Part shown: piece by piece, positions 32,100-43,255 of the stretch
Layout of the letters: each line of letters starts with the position of its first letter
Numbering within the stretch: position 1 is the first letter of the stretch
The notes under the pieces: generated by a model
What the model was told of the DNA's origin: nothing
What the model saw: only the letters and a program-made list of their open reading frames with translations
Databases searched by the model: none
Program-made: the position numbers and the translations under genes
Source of the DNA: Pyropia haitanensis
Lineage: Eukaryota; Rhodophyta; Bangiophyceae; Bangiales; Bangiaceae
DNA length: 64,000 nt
Direction of reading: 5' to 3'
Assembly: GCA_008729055.1 (NCBI GenBank)
Contig: SDUX01000010.1
Coordinates: 2,929,090 to 2,993,089, forward strand

Positions 32100-35000
32100 A
32101 TGGCGTCCCCGACAACGGGGATGCCGCCGCTGCCGCCGCCCTCTCCCCCTCCCCCGCACGCATCTTCCCCGCGGGCCACCCCGTGGCGGCCACGCTGGCT
32201 GAGTAGCCCCGCAGGCGGTAGCGCCAGCGGCGGCGGTGGCGGTGGCGGTGCCGGCGTCGGCGACGGGCGGCAGCCATGGTACTCACGGGCGCTGTCGCGC
32301 TCGGTCAGCGCGCGCACGTCGACGTCACGCGGCAACGTCTCGTCGGCCGCTGCGGACGGGCCCTACTCGGAAGGGAGTAGCTTTAGCGAGGGCGACCTTG
32401 ACGACCGCTTCCGCGGCGGCGGTGTGTGGAGTGGGTGGGGCAGCTCGGCGGCGGCGACAGCGGCTGGTGGCGGCGGTCGTGGCGGCGGCGTCTGTGGCGG
32501 CGGCGGCGGCGGCGGCGACGCCACCGAGCCAGAGGTGGTGGTGTTTGCGCCCCCCCCCCCCCTGGTCAAGCTCGACGTCATCCGGGCGGGCCAGCTCCGC
32601 ACCCTCATCCGCGTCGTCTGGGCTGGCGTCGCCGTGTCGGTGGTGCTGTGCGTGGCGGTGCTCGTCGCCGCCCACCACGGGCTGATCGAGTCGGAGTTTG
32701 CGCCCGACGGCACGCCGCCCGTGCCGCTGGCAGTCGCCACCAACGGAGTGCTGCAGTGGCAAAACCTGCTGTGGATTGTGGTGCTGTCCGCGACGACCGC
32801 GTGGACGGCCGCGCTGACCGTTATGTTTGGCGTGCGCATCCTGCGGCTGGGCGCGGCGCGGCGGACCAAAGAACAGCTGTGGGTGATCACCCTCCTCGTG
32901 TGCACGGCGGTAGCGTTTTGCCCGCCATTCGTCCTCCGCCTGGTCCTGGAGCGCCTGCACGACGGGCCAGAGGACGTGGGCGTCCTCACCTCCATCAACG
33001 GCACGCTCGGGGAGCTCATTGCGGGCGCGTACACCTGCTGTCACCTGTTTTACCTGTGGAGCTGCTGCGTGCAGTACCGGCGGCAGGGCCGCCACCCCGT
33101 GTACGCGGCGATGCGTGCGGGCATCCTTGCTACCATCTACGTGGTCAAGCTGGGGCTTGCCTTGCGCTTTGACCTCATTATGACGCACCTGCCGCTGGTG
33201 TCGGCCCTACTCTCTGCGATGCTCTTCGTGAAAGTTGGAACGGTGCCGCTCGTTCACGGCGTGATGCTCGGCGTCATGACCGCCGTGGAGGCGGTGCTGG
33301 TGGCGGTCATCGCGTCGGACTTTGTGCGCACCCACCGCTTCCTTGCCGCCCAAGACCCAATGGAGTTCCGCACCAAGCGCGTCGGCTTTCGCTTTTTCGT
33401 GTTCCACAACTTGCTACACCGGCTGTCCTACCTTGCGCTCTACGTCATTTTTTTCGTCGGCCTGTCACTGCAGCCAGCAATCCTTTGCTTTCAAAAGTTT
33501 GGAGAGACGGGCGCGTACAACCGGGACCAGAGCTACCTCTTTCTGTCCGTCGTATGGTACGTCACTGTGGAGGCGTACGTGAACCTTCCAGCAGACAGCC
33601 GGGGCCTCTGGGGATGGTGGGGTGGCGGCCACCGTCACTGCGACGCGCCCGACTGCTTCGCACGACTGGCAGCTAACGGTGGCGGCGCTGGCAAGCTGCG
33701 CGGCGGCGACGGTTTGGCCTTTGATGTGTGGGACGACACAGTCTCGGACGCGGCCGTCGACGAGGCCACCACCTCTGATGGCAGAGACGCCCAAGGAGAC
33801 GGAGCAAGCGAGCCCCCTCCGGCTACACTGCCGTCGCCACGCCCCCCTCCTCTTGTCCAACTCGCGCCCCCTTCCCCCGGGGTGCCGCACGTGCGTCCAT
33901 TTGGCGCTCGCGGCCGCGCCCATCTCTCCCCACCGTGCAGTTGCGCCCCTGCGCCGTTTGCCTACATGTCGCGGGAACCGGCCGTGGCCAACCCCGTCGG
34001 CTTCATCCACCCGTGGACGTTTGTCATGGAGCGGCACGTGGCGCTCTTCAACTTTTCGTGGCTGGCCTACTCGTACCGGCGCAACTCCCACCCTTTTGAC
34101 GCGGAGGCTCAGCTGGCCGCCGACGGATTCGTCGTCTTGGCCGAGGTGACGAGCGCGGAGACGGACACGATGGCGCTGGTGCTGGCGTCGGACAACCGTG
34201 TTGTGGTGACCTTCCGCGGTACCACGTCGGCTTTGAACGTCAAGACGAACTTGGCCGTTGGGCAGCTTCCGGCGACTTCCCTGTTTCCACTCTCTTCCGG
34301 AGGAGGCGTGGGGGCCTCCGCGCCATCCGCCGCGGCCACGCCTCGGCCGTCGGCCGCGGCGCAGAACGCAGACCCAGCAAGCACGCTACGCAGCGAGCGG
34401 CTGTTTACTGCCGACGTCCACGCTCAGTCGCGCTCTCGATCGGGTATCCGGCAAACGCCATTGGCGCGTGCCCGCCTCCACACGGGCTTTGCACACGCAT
34501 ATGGCAGCGTGCGGGAGCCACTAATGGCAACGCTGCACGCCCATCTCGACCAGTACCCGTCGAAAGACGTGTTCTTCACGGGGCACAGCCTGGGCGGCGC
34601 ACTCGCCGGTCTCGCCGCCTACGACCTGCGCACCTCCCCACCGCCAGGCGGTGGCGGCTCTGGGGTTTCCCGTGGCGGGATGCCGCGTGGACGCGTGGCT
34701 GTGGCCACGTTTGGGTGTCCCAAGGCGGGCAATGTGGCGTGGGCGGCCGCCTACAACTCTGCCGTGACCTATCACTGGCGCGTGGCGGTTGCTGGGGACA
34801 TCGTGTGTGGCCTTCCCAAGGGCCTCGGCCTCGATCACGTGGGCCAACAGGCGCTTCTGACGACGGGGGGAGAGCTCGTGCTGGATCCGAGCTCTTTTGA
34901 GGCCCACTTTGGGGGCGGCGTGGCCAAGTCTTGGCAACGCCACCGGAAGCGGTCTTACCTTACTGCCATCCGCAGGTGGTGCGCCCGCTACGGCGGGGGG

Positions 35001-35105
35001 AAGGGGTACGTCCCAGGCCTGTGGCCGTGGCGGGAGGGCCCCAAGGGCAGCCGGCAACCGAGGTCAGACCCAGTGCTGCCCACACACTCTGGGGAGGGAG
35101 CGTAG
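32100..35105 (+). CDS. Multi-pass membrane class 3 lipase (DAGL-like alpha/beta hydrolase)
   Basis: The 1,001-residue frame is uninterrupted. After a low-complexity N-terminus, residues about 160-530 hold eight or nine hydrophobic helices (for example LIRVVWAGVAVSVVLCVAVL, WVITLLVCTAVAFCPPFVL, LSYLALYVIFFVGLSL). The C-terminal half is a lipase class 3 domain: VVVTFRGTTSALNVKTNL (oxyanion strand), LHTGFAHAYGSVREPL, the nucleophile motif FTGHSLGGALAGLAAYDL (Ser830), VAVATFGCPKAGN, AGDIVCGLP (likely Asp) and GLDHVGQQ (likely His). The triad is complete. The domain order resembles sn-1 diacylglycerol lipases, which release 2-monoacylglycerol, although those have four membrane helices. Start ATG at 32100 is in a good context (gcgATGg); an in-frame GTG/TTG-type extension is not supported. 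Confidence 0.87.
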   Translation: MASPTTGMPPLPPPSPPPPHASSPRATPWRPRWLSSPAGGSASGGGGGGGAGVGDGRQPWYSRALSRSVSARTSTSRGNVSSAAADGPYSEGSSFSEGDLDDRFRGGGVWSGWGSSAAATAAGGGGRGGGVCGGGGGGGDATEPEVVVFAPPPPLVKLDVIRAGQLRTLIRVVWAGVAVSVVLCVAVLVAAHHGLIESEFAPDGTPPVPLAVATNGVLQWQNLLWIVVLSATTAWTAALTVMFGVRILRLGAARRTKEQLWVITLLVCTAVAFCPPFVLRLVLERLHDGPEDVGVLTSINGTLGELIAGAYTCCHLFYLWSCCVQYRRQGRHPVYAAMRAGILATIYVVKLGLALRFDLIMTHLPLVSALLSAMLFVKVGTVPLVHGVMLGVMTAVEAVLVAVIASDFVRTHRFLAAQDPMEFRTKRVGFRFFVFHNLLHRLSYLALYVIFFVGLSLQPAILCFQKFGETGAYNRDQSYLFLSVVWYVTVEAYVNLPADSRGLWGWWGGGHRHCDAPDCFARLAANGGGAGKLRGGDGLAFDVWDDTVSDAAVDEATTSDGRDAQGDGASEPPPATLPSPRPPPLVQLAPPSPGVPHVRPFGARGRAHLSPPCSCAPAPFAYMSREPAVANPVGFIHPWTFVMERHVALFNFSWLAYSYRRNSHPFDAEAQLAADGFVVLAEVTSAETDTMALVLASDNRVVVTFRGTTSALNVKTNLAVGQLPATSLFPLSSGGGVGASAPSAAATPRPSAAAQNADPASTLRSERLFTADVHAQSRSRSGIRQTPLARARLHTGFAHAYGSVREPLMATLHAHLDQYPSKDVFFTGHSLGGALAGLAAYDLRTSPPPGGGGSGVSRGGMPRGRVAVATFGCPKAGNVAWAAAYNSAVTYHWRVAVAGDIVCGLPKGLGLDHVGQQALLTTGGELVLDPSSFEAHFGGGVAKSWQRHRKRSYLTAIRRWCARYGGGKGYVPGLWPWREGPKGSRQPRSDPVLPTHSGEGA

Positions 35106-36008
35106 GCCGTCTGTCGGTGAGTCACCCGCATGGGAGAACGGTGAGCGGGGGGTTGACTGGGCTTGCTCCATGCCGTCGCAGCAAGCTGTAAATATCAGCG
35201 CGGTCGGGAAAGACGTTCTTGCCCCAGGCGCTCGCCAGCGGCCGGACCTGCCTTGTTGCACATCGCAGCAAAGGGGGGGCGGGCACAGCAGCGGAGTCGA
35301 GCATCACAGGGCCACGTCGTCTGTGGTCCCCGCTCTTGCTCATTGGCAATGCAGTCTTTCATCCTGGACTCCGGTCACCTCCAGCACCACATCGCGATCC
35401 TCACGAACGGCGCCTCGAGGCAACAGTGAGGTGTCACTCCGGCCGCCGCTGCCGACGAAGGTGGCGGCGGTGGCGGCGGCGGCGCCGCCTACACTGGCAT
35501 GGTACGGAGGGCCCATGACATCCTGACCCCTCCGCCCCGTCCGTTCACGGTCAGAAGGCTCTTGCGCAATAAGATCGCCATGGCTGGTGCCATGGCTGGT
35601 GCGACTGGCTGTGAGCGAGGCGCATCAGAGTACTTTTGGTGCTCAGGAGCGGGCGGACGAGTCGATAGACGGGGCGGAGACTGAGTGACGTGAGAGTGTG
35701 AGAGTGGCTTGTGGGTCACTCCGGTGTATGCCCTCCTCGTTTTCAGGTCGATAAAGCAACCGAACGCCTCACTTGAGTCTTTCAGTTCGTGCGGATCCTA
35801 TTCCCTCGCCCTGCGCTCGTCGCTGGAGGGTGCTGGGATGGATGGCGATGACTCTGCATGAGTCGTGCACCTTCGAGCGAAGCGTCGCCTTCCCCGGCGA
35901 CCTTGTCAACAGTGGCCAGAGTTGATTCATATTCGATTCATTTTAAGACCCGGATGCGCAGCATGTGAGGTTTGGTTGTCATTCAAGAACTTGACGCCCT
36001 CCGCTTTT
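35106..36008. other. Intergenic region upstream of U6
   Basis: No supported gene. Base composition falls from GC-rich to balanced toward 35930-36000, where a TTCATTTTAAG element lies about 65-70 bases before the U6 start. Whether this is a promoter element is unknown. Confidence 0.45.
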
Positions 36009-36108
36009 GTTGGCTTCGGCCATATGATACACTGGAAAACAAACAGAGAAGATTAGCATGAGTCCTCGCGCAGAGATGACACATACAAATCCGAAGAGTA
36101 CCACTTTT
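36009..36108 (+). ncRNA. U6: U6 spliceosomal snRNA
   Basis: U6 forms the catalytic core of the spliceosome. The match is by conserved blocks in order. A 5' hairpin TTGGC-TTCG-GCCA lies at about 36010-36022. The ACAGAGA box that pairs with the 5' splice site is at 36043-36049. The catalytic AGC within GATTAGCATG is at 36051-36060. The internal stem-loop region CCTCGCGCAGAGATGACAC follows (36064-36082), then a 3' tail running into a T tract. The length (about 100 nt) is normal. The exact 5' end is inferred from the hairpin. Its presence fits the GT-AG introns in this window. Confidence 0.94.
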
Positions 36109-36120
36109 TTTTTCTTTTTT
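36105..36120 (+). terminator. RNA polymerase III T-run terminator of U6
   Basis: Ten T residues, one C, then six T residues immediately follow the U6 body, as expected for a Pol III gene. Confidence 0.85.
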
Positions 36121-37444
36121 CCGCTTGTCCTATTTCTCTGCCCTTGTGCCGGACACACGCCACCCATTCTATGTCTGATCCAGGGCACTCCCGTGCATCT
36201 GCCTCCTGCCTGTGGCCAGAGGTCCTCGCCTTGACTGAACCGGTGTGTGGCCCCTACGATACGCAAGTGCCTGCCACTGTCGCCGCAGTAAGCAATTTAC
36301 TTCCTGCCGCTCCTGCGGATCAGCTCGTCCAGGTGGTCACGCATCTCAGAGGAGCGCTTTTCAGGTTGTGAATCCTTGAGCGGCTCCTTTGTGTATGCGG
36401 ATGGCGGCGACGGGGATGGCCAACGCTCCAACCTGTGTATGTCCACATCCGCCCCCTCCGCATTCATGCCCGTCCACCCCTCGTGCCCTCCTACAGGCCC
36501 AGCCCGCTACGCCTGGGCCGCCCCCACCGTGGCCGCCTCAGAACTGGCGCCTTTTGACGAGTCCCGAGCCGCCGCACCCGCCCGCCGCGCCGCCGTCGCT
36601 ACCGCCGCTGTTGGCACTGCTGCCGTCGCTGCCGCCGTCGCCTTTTCCGACGCCGCTGCCACCGCTGCACCCTCTACCACGCCTGTGGTCGTTGGGGAAG
36701 GCGCAGCGGCGGTCCAGGGGGGTTGGCCATGCCAGCGGCACCCCGCCGCTGCTCCTGCCGCCGTCGCCACGGCTCCCACCGCAGCCTCTGTGCATTCCAC
36801 GGCCGGGCTGTTTCGGCCCTGATGAAGGGGCCGCCGCCGCCTTCGTCAGGATTTCGGCGTGATGGCGACATGCGTCGCGGCAGCCGCGGCGCGCCCGCGG
36901 ACGTCGCCGCCCCTGCTGTGGTAGGGGTGGCGTTGCGGCGGGTGGTGGCGGCGGCGGCGGCGGCGGTGGAAGAGGCGACGGCGACAGTCGGAGCCCGCCC
37001 GCCGCGCAGGGGTGTCAAACCCGCGAACGCCGGGACATCGAGCAGCGTGATGTCCACTCCCTCAATTACGTTGGGAGCATGCAACAGCAATACCAATGAT
37101 GTCCCCAAGGAACATTGACTACTGAATTAAATCAACTTTTTATTTCAGACGACAATACACCACCAGCGCCATCAGAAGCCGCGCGCCCACGCGCCCAACA
37201 CCCTCCCGCGTCGCGACCGTCGAAGCGGTCTCCGTGTGCCGGCCACACCGGCGTGCCGCGGTCGGGTCACCCCCACCGTCGCGCCGCCCCTCTCGACGGG
37301 GTGCCTCCCGGCTGCCCCCTTCCCCCTCACGACACTCACCTTGCTCTCTTTTCATTCGCCTCTCTCGTTTTTTTGAGTGTGTCTTATTCCTACCGCTCTG
37401 CGACGGTCTTCTAACCCTCGCCCTATCCCCTCCTGCGCCTCGTC
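36121..37444. other. Intergenic region between U6 and Nup98
   Basis: No firm gene. A minus-strand frame at 36674-37108 begins with a protein-like segment (VLLLHAPNVIEGVDITLL) but degrades into Arg/Pro-rich sequence; I do not call it. At 37117-37148 a branch-point-like TACTGAAT, a T-rich tract and TTTCAG look like a 3' splice site, possibly of an intron in the Nup98 5' leader; no donor could be fixed. Confidence 0.4.
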
Positions 37445-40400
37445 ATGTCGTTTGGAGGCACGACCCCCTTTGCGGGGCAGTCCCTCTTTGGCTCCACCCC
37501 CGCCTTTGGGGCCACCCCCGGCGCGGGTTCCACCCCCGGTGGCGGTCTGTTTGGCGCCCCCACACCCGCTGCTGCGCCGTCGACGGGGCTGTTTGGTGCG
37601 CCCGCTGCGGGCGCCGGCGGCGCCACCGGCGGGGGCCTCTTTGGGTCGGGATCGCGGCCCGCGACGGCGGGCGCGTTTGGCGCACCCGCCGCGGCGGGGG
37701 GGGCTTCCGCCGGCGGCTGGGGGGCGCCCGCCGCGTCCGCCGGCGGCGGCGCGTTTGGCGCGCCCGCCGCGGCCGCCGCCGGCCTCGGCGGCGGCGCGTT
37801 TGGCGCGCCCGCCGCGGGGGGGGGCGCCTTTGGGGGGGGGGGGCGTTTGGGGCGCCCGCCGCTGGCGGCGCTACTGCAGGCGGCTGGGGCGCGGCCGCCG
37901 CGCCCGCCGCGACGGGCGGGGGGCTTTTTGGGGGGTCTGCCGCGGGGGGTGGCGGTGGGGGGCTCTTTGGCGGCAGCACGCTCGTGGCGACCGGGCCACC
38001 CAAAGGGACCTCCCACACCGCCTACACGATCACCAAAGAGATGGATGGCGGCGTGTCGAGTGTGCCGTACGCGTCCCTTGTGATGATGCCCGTCTATCGC
38101 GGGTTCTCCCCCGAGGAGTTGCGGCTAGAGGACTACACGGCGGGCAACAAGGGCGGCGGCAGTGGGGGGGGGGCCCCCCCGGCGGGGGGGGGCGGTGGGC
38201 TCTTTGGCGCTTCCACAACGACCGCCGGATCGGGGGGGGGGCTGTTTGGGGGCGGCGCGGCGGCGTCGACCACCCCGTTTGGGGGAGGGGGTGCGACGGG
38301 CGGCACTGGCGGCTGGGGCGGCTTTGGCACCACCCCCGCGTCGGGCGGTCTGGGCGGCACCGGCGGGACGGGCGCGTTTGGGGCGGCCACGCCGGCGACG
38401 GGCGGCGGCGGCGGGCTCTTTGGGTCGACCGGCATTGCCGGGGGGGGGCTGTTTGGGGGCGGCGCCACGGGCGGGACGGGCGCCACGGCGACGGGCGCGT
38501 TTGGCGCGGCGCCCGCCGCTGGTACCGCCGGCGGGGGTGGCCTCTTTGGCTCTCTCCCTGCCAGCAGCGCCGGCGGCGCGTTTGGCACCACCCCCGCCGG
38601 CGGGGGTGCCGGCAGCGGCAGCGGCCTCTTTGGCGGCACCGGCGCGTTTGGCTCCACGCCCGCCGGCGGGGGCTTTGGCGCGCCCGCCGCGGCGGCAGCG
38701 CCCGCCGCGGGCGGGGGGGGCTGTTTGGGGGTGGGGGCGGCCTCTTTGGCTCCGCCGCCCCGGCCGGGACGGCCGCCGCCCCCGCCACTGGTGGAGGCTT
38801 GTTTGGTGGCTTTGGCGCCGCCCCGGCCACGTCGGCCGCGGCGCCCGCCGCGGGCGGCGGGGGGCTGTTTGGGGCCACCCCCGCCACGTCGACGGCGGCC
38901 GGGGGGGGGGGGCTTTTTGGGGGGTTTGGCAGCACCTTTGGGGCGCCCGCTGCACCGGCGGGCGGCACCGCCGCGGCGCCGGCCGCCGGGACTGGCGGAG
39001 GGTTGTTTGGGGCCGCCCCCGCGAGTGGGACGGCGGCAACGGCGGGGGGGCTGTTTGGCGGCCTGGGGGGGGGACTCGGCGGTGGCGGGGGGCTGTTTGG
39101 CGCGCCCCCAGCGTCGACGGCGGGGGGCGGCGGTGGCAGCCTTTTTGGGGGATTCACCCTGGGCGGGCTCGGCGGTAGCGGCGGTGGCGGGCTGGGCGGG
39201 CTGGGCGGCTTTGGGCTGGGCGGCCTTGGCAGTGGCGCCACGGCGACGCAGCAGCAGCAGCAGCAGACGACGGCGGCGCAGCAGCAGGCGGCAGCGACGG
39301 CCGCAGCCGCCTCCCAGGCGCTGGTGGCGCGCCTAACGGACCACCCGTTTGGGAGCTCTGCGCTGTTTGCGTCGGCGGGGAGCGGTAGCGGCGGCGGCCG
39401 GAGGGCTGCCGCGGGCGCCCTCACTGCCTCGCACCGGGGGGCGTATGAGCGGCCCGTCACGCCGGCGACGAGCCGCCGCGGCGCCTCCGCCGCCGCGGGC
39501 GCGGCGAGCCTGTTGCGCCATCCGCTCCGCCGCGCGGGCGCCGCGCGGTCGGCGGCGGCCGCCGCCGCGGGTGCCGTTGCGCTTGCGTCGTGGGGCGCCC
39601 CGGCGGTGGCGGCGGACGCATTCTTTGCGCGTCCCCCCGGCAGCGGCGGCGGCGGCGGTGGCGGCGGCGGCGGGGCGGCGGGCGGCGCCTTTTCCATGGG
39701 ATCCACCCTCGTGCGGGCGGCGAGCCGGGCGGCGACGATCAAGCGGCTGGTGCTGGAGCCGCCGCCGCTGCCGCCCGCGGTGCCACCCGTCGGACACGAC
39801 GCGGCGGCGGCCGAGGCTGCGGACACGGACGCACCCTCTGACAGGGGTGACGGCAGCGGCGGCGGCTCGCCCGACGGCGGGCGTCGTCGCCCGTCGTTTG
39901 AGGCGTCTGGCACCCCGCTGGCGCACCCATCGCCGGCGCGCCGCGGGCGGCCCGCGGTGGTGTTGGCGGCGGTGGCGGGGGGCGCCCCCGGCAGGGGCGG
40001 CGCAACGGCGGGCACGCCGTCGCCCGCGGTGGGCACCACCACCCCCGGCCGCCACCGCCTGTCGGTGGCCGACGCGCTCTCCGAGGCGGCCGCCGATGAT
40101 GCGGACGCGGCCGACGCGGCCGGCGTGCCGCCCCAGGCGGGTGGCCGCGCCGGCGCTGGCGGGGGCGGCGCTGCAGCACTGCCACCGTCCGCCGGCCGGC
40201 CCCATCGCGGCGCGCGCGCCCGCGATGCCAAGGCGGAGGGAGCGCCCGCCGCCGCGGCCGCCACGGCGAATGGCGGGGGCCCCCGCCGCACCCCCCCCGA
40301 CCGGCCAGACCTGCCCACCCTCGCCGCCGCCGACTACTATACCCGCCCGTCGCTGGCGGAGCTGGCGGCGCTCCCCCCGCGGAGCTCGCCGCCGTTCCTG

Positions 40401-40738
40401 CGTTCACGGTCGGCCGGTCGGGCGTCGGAGAGGTGACGTGGACGCACCCCGTGGACGTGCGGGGCGTGGACCTGACCGCCGCGATCGAGCTCGCCCCCCG
40501 GCAGGTGAGCATGGACGGCGGCGCGGCGGGCGCGGCCGCCCTCAACGCCCCCGCCACGGTGCGGCTGGTGGGGGTGTGGCGGCGGGACAAGGCAACGGGC
40601 GCGCCGCGGCGGGGGGCGGCCGCCGACGCGGCGATGCGGCGCAAGCTGCGCGCCCACTGTGACGCGGCGGGCCTGACATGGGGGGGGTACGACGGTGACG
40701 GGGGAGTGTGGCAGTTTGGGGTGGATGGGTTTCTGTGA
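37445..40738 (+). CDS. NUP98: Nucleoporin Nup98 without Nup96 part
   Basis: Nup98 lines the nuclear pore with FG repeats that bind transport receptors. The start MSFGGTTPFAGQSLFG opens a GLFG/FG repeat region. A GLEBS motif (37990-38160) ends in FSPEELRLEDYTAGNKG and would bind RAE1/Gle2. More GLFG repeats follow, then a linker and the Nup98 C-terminal domain: ADYYTRPSLAELAAL, AFTVGRSGVGEVTWTHPVDV, VDLTAAIEL, ATVRLVGVWRRDKATG, MRRKLRAHCDAAGLTWGGYD and GVWQFGVDGFL, stop. In other Nup98 proteins this domain ends in HF|S, the autocleavage site before Nup96 or a short tail. Here the gene stops at that point. Frame slips at 37831-37843, 38713-38720 and 40374-40380 must be bridged. Confidence 0.94.
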
Positions 40739-40961
40739 CGGGCGGGGGAGGGGGAATTGGGGGAGGGTAGGAAAAGAAGAGGGGGGCGCGGGGGGGATTA
40801 GGGGGCGTGTGGGACAAGGTGCGACGGGAGGGGGCGAGGGGAGAGGCTGGAGGGGGATGCCGTATGGTGCTGGGACGGCAACGACAACAACGAAGCCGAG
40901 GTCAGCATGAACCCAACCGCGAAGGGTCGTCACCACGAAGACGCACCCCCCCCGCCCATCT

Positions 40962-41200
40962 GCTGCCGCCGCCGCCGCTACTATCGCTGACGCCACCGGC
41001 CACTCTCATCATCGGCCAGCTGGCGGCTTCCCACCGGGCGAGCAGGGGTGCGTCACTGGCCGGTCTCTCCCCCCCTCCGCCCCCGCCACCGCTGTCGCAG
41101 CCCCCACTGCCATCATTGACACCGCCGGCCACTCCCCGTCGACCGGGTGGCCACTTCCTGCCGGGCGAGGAGGGGAGCGTCGGCTGCCGTCCCCCCACCC
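40962..41200. repeat. Imperfect tandem duplication, period about 128 bp
   Basis: Two adjacent blocks share ordered phrases: CTGACGCCACCGGCCACTC at 40987 and TTGACACCGCCGGCCACTC at 41116, then CACCGGGCGAGCAGGGG and TGCCGGGCGAGGAGGGG. The copies are well diverged. Confidence 0.6.
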
Positions 41201-43255
41201 CTTCCTTCTCTCTAGCCGCCCGTCCCCCAGTGCCCGCGTGGGGGTGCGCGAGAACGCCGTGGCAGGCGCGCGTCACGCGCCGCGCCCGCCGAGGACACCC
41301 CCGAGCTCCCGCCTGGTCAACCGCACCCGCCTGCCCGATGCGGGGCTGACCAATCACCAGCTGTCTGTCCCGTCACCCTCACCTTCCACTGCAATGAGCG
41401 GTGGACCGGCGCACCTCGCATCACCGCTCGTGCTGTGAGGAGCAGTCCTCTCCTCAACCACCCTCTGAGCTTGTCCCCCTCTGACCACCCCCCCGGGCCT
41501 ACCCCTCCCCAACAGCGGACACCCGCCGCGGGCGGGCCTGGGAATGGGTATCTACTGTACGTACGGCCAAGTCCGTCAGCCGGCGGGGGCTGGCACAGCC
41601 ACGGCCGGCAACGCGCGGCGGGCGCGTTGTCCGCGGCGGGGTGCAGAACACAGCAACGGAGAAAAGAAAAAAACAAGAAGGGGTGACAAGGACTGCGTTG
41701 CACTACGCGCCTCCACACCACCCCCCACTCCATGGTCCACATGGTGTGGAGCAGAGAGGCGATATGGAAAGGAAGTCGCACAGAGCTGCAGCAGTCGTGG
41801 CGCCCACCACATAGCCAGCAGGGGTGGTGCTGCACCCCTGTTGGGAAAAATCATGATGCGCCAGACAGTGTAATGGCGGGAAGTCTCTCCCAGCGAGGCT
41901 GTCGTGGCAAAGTTCGAGGCAACAAGATGTGCTGGGGCCCAGACCGCTGGCCCGTGCGTCGGCCAGCTTGCACTGCCGTCGATATGGATAAATTATTTGG
42001 CAGTCCAGGCCGAAGCAGTGGAAGCGAGATTGCACCGCCTCGTCGATATCTCGTAATCTCGCGAGAGCACGTGCGCGCCTCTGAGCCACTCTCCCGCGGA
42101 TGCTGCCTGGACGTTTCCTACTGGGTGCAAAACCGACCGTGGACCAGGCCCAGCAATGCGACCACGAGGACGAGCACGGCACCTGACCGGCAGGCCAGCT
42201 GGGTCAGTACGAACAGCATTGGCGTTTCGGGAGATACAGATCTCCCCTTGCAGGCACTACACCTGTTTGAAGTTTGGGGCGGAGTCGCACAAAATTCGGG
42301 CCCACTCAAGCACCCCACACCTGTCAACAGCGCCTCGAGGGGGTCCCGGCCGCGCGGGGTGCTCGATCGAGAAAGCGCGCCATCCTGCAGGCAGAAAGAT
42401 GGGGGGCCTCGGCCCGAGGATGCGCCCACTTCTCCTTTGCACAGATGCGAGACTGAAGAGAGGGCGGGGCCACGCAGCGGGGCCAGCACGGCCTTGGCCC
42501 CGGAATTTTTTTGTCGCACCCCGCGGGCGCGTCAATCCGACCGACAGCTGTGTGTGGGGCACCAGATGTGGGCGAGAGACGACGGGACGGGACCTCTGAC
42601 AGGCCCAGTTTGTGGCTCCTCGAGTCGCACCCGTAGATTTTTCTCTCACGTTCGCCGGTCCAGGACGCGCCACGTTGACAGGCGGGCTGTGATGGTAGGT
42701 TGGTCCGGCCCACGTGGCCCGGCGGTGCCCCCAGGGGCCTCCATCGCCCACCGCTTGCGCGGCGGGAACCTTCCACCGCCTCCATTACCCCCAAGATGGA
42801 CGTTCTGGGGGTGGGGGGCGCGCGAGGGGCGGCCCCTCGCCGGGCCCGCCACCCCCCCTCGCCGCGCAGCCGCAAATCTGAAACCGACCCGACACGGTCG
42901 CGCGTGCTGCCGTCGGCCGCCACCACACGGGGGACAGCCGTGGCCAGCGCCGTCGACGCTGGCCAGGCTGTGCTCTCCCAGTGGCAGGCTCGCCGCCAAC
43001 GCCACGCCAGGACACGACTATTTTCCAGTCCTTTTGTGACTTCGAAAGACTGCATGCCAGTCGGCGGCTTCCACTCTGCCACACCCCCTCCCCCCCCCCG
43101 GGATGTCTGTCGCTCGCGGGGATTGGCCTGCGCTCCACCGGGGGCGCTGGTGATGGACCCCCCCCCCCTGGCAGCAGAGCACCCACTGCGCGGGGTCGGG
43201 GGGGCGGGGGGGCGGGGCCCCTTTCGAAAACACGCCTGCGACAGTGTCTCTTTTT

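Noticed and set aside
36674..37108. Minus-strand small protein starting MGTSLVLLLHAPNV
   Set aside because: The first 40 residues look protein-like but the rest is Arg/Pro-rich and there is no supporting context.
38030..40318. Minus-strand Pro/Ala-rich frame opposite Nup98
   Set aside because: Antisense of GLFG repeats gives Pro/Asn-rich repeats; the plus strand has the GLEBS motif and C-terminal domain.
1..40738. Calling the frame-broken genes pseudogenes
   Set aside because: Breaks occur only in homopolymers, flanking sequence is well conserved, and genes such as SF3B4, RanGAP and Nup98 are essential; assembly error is simpler.
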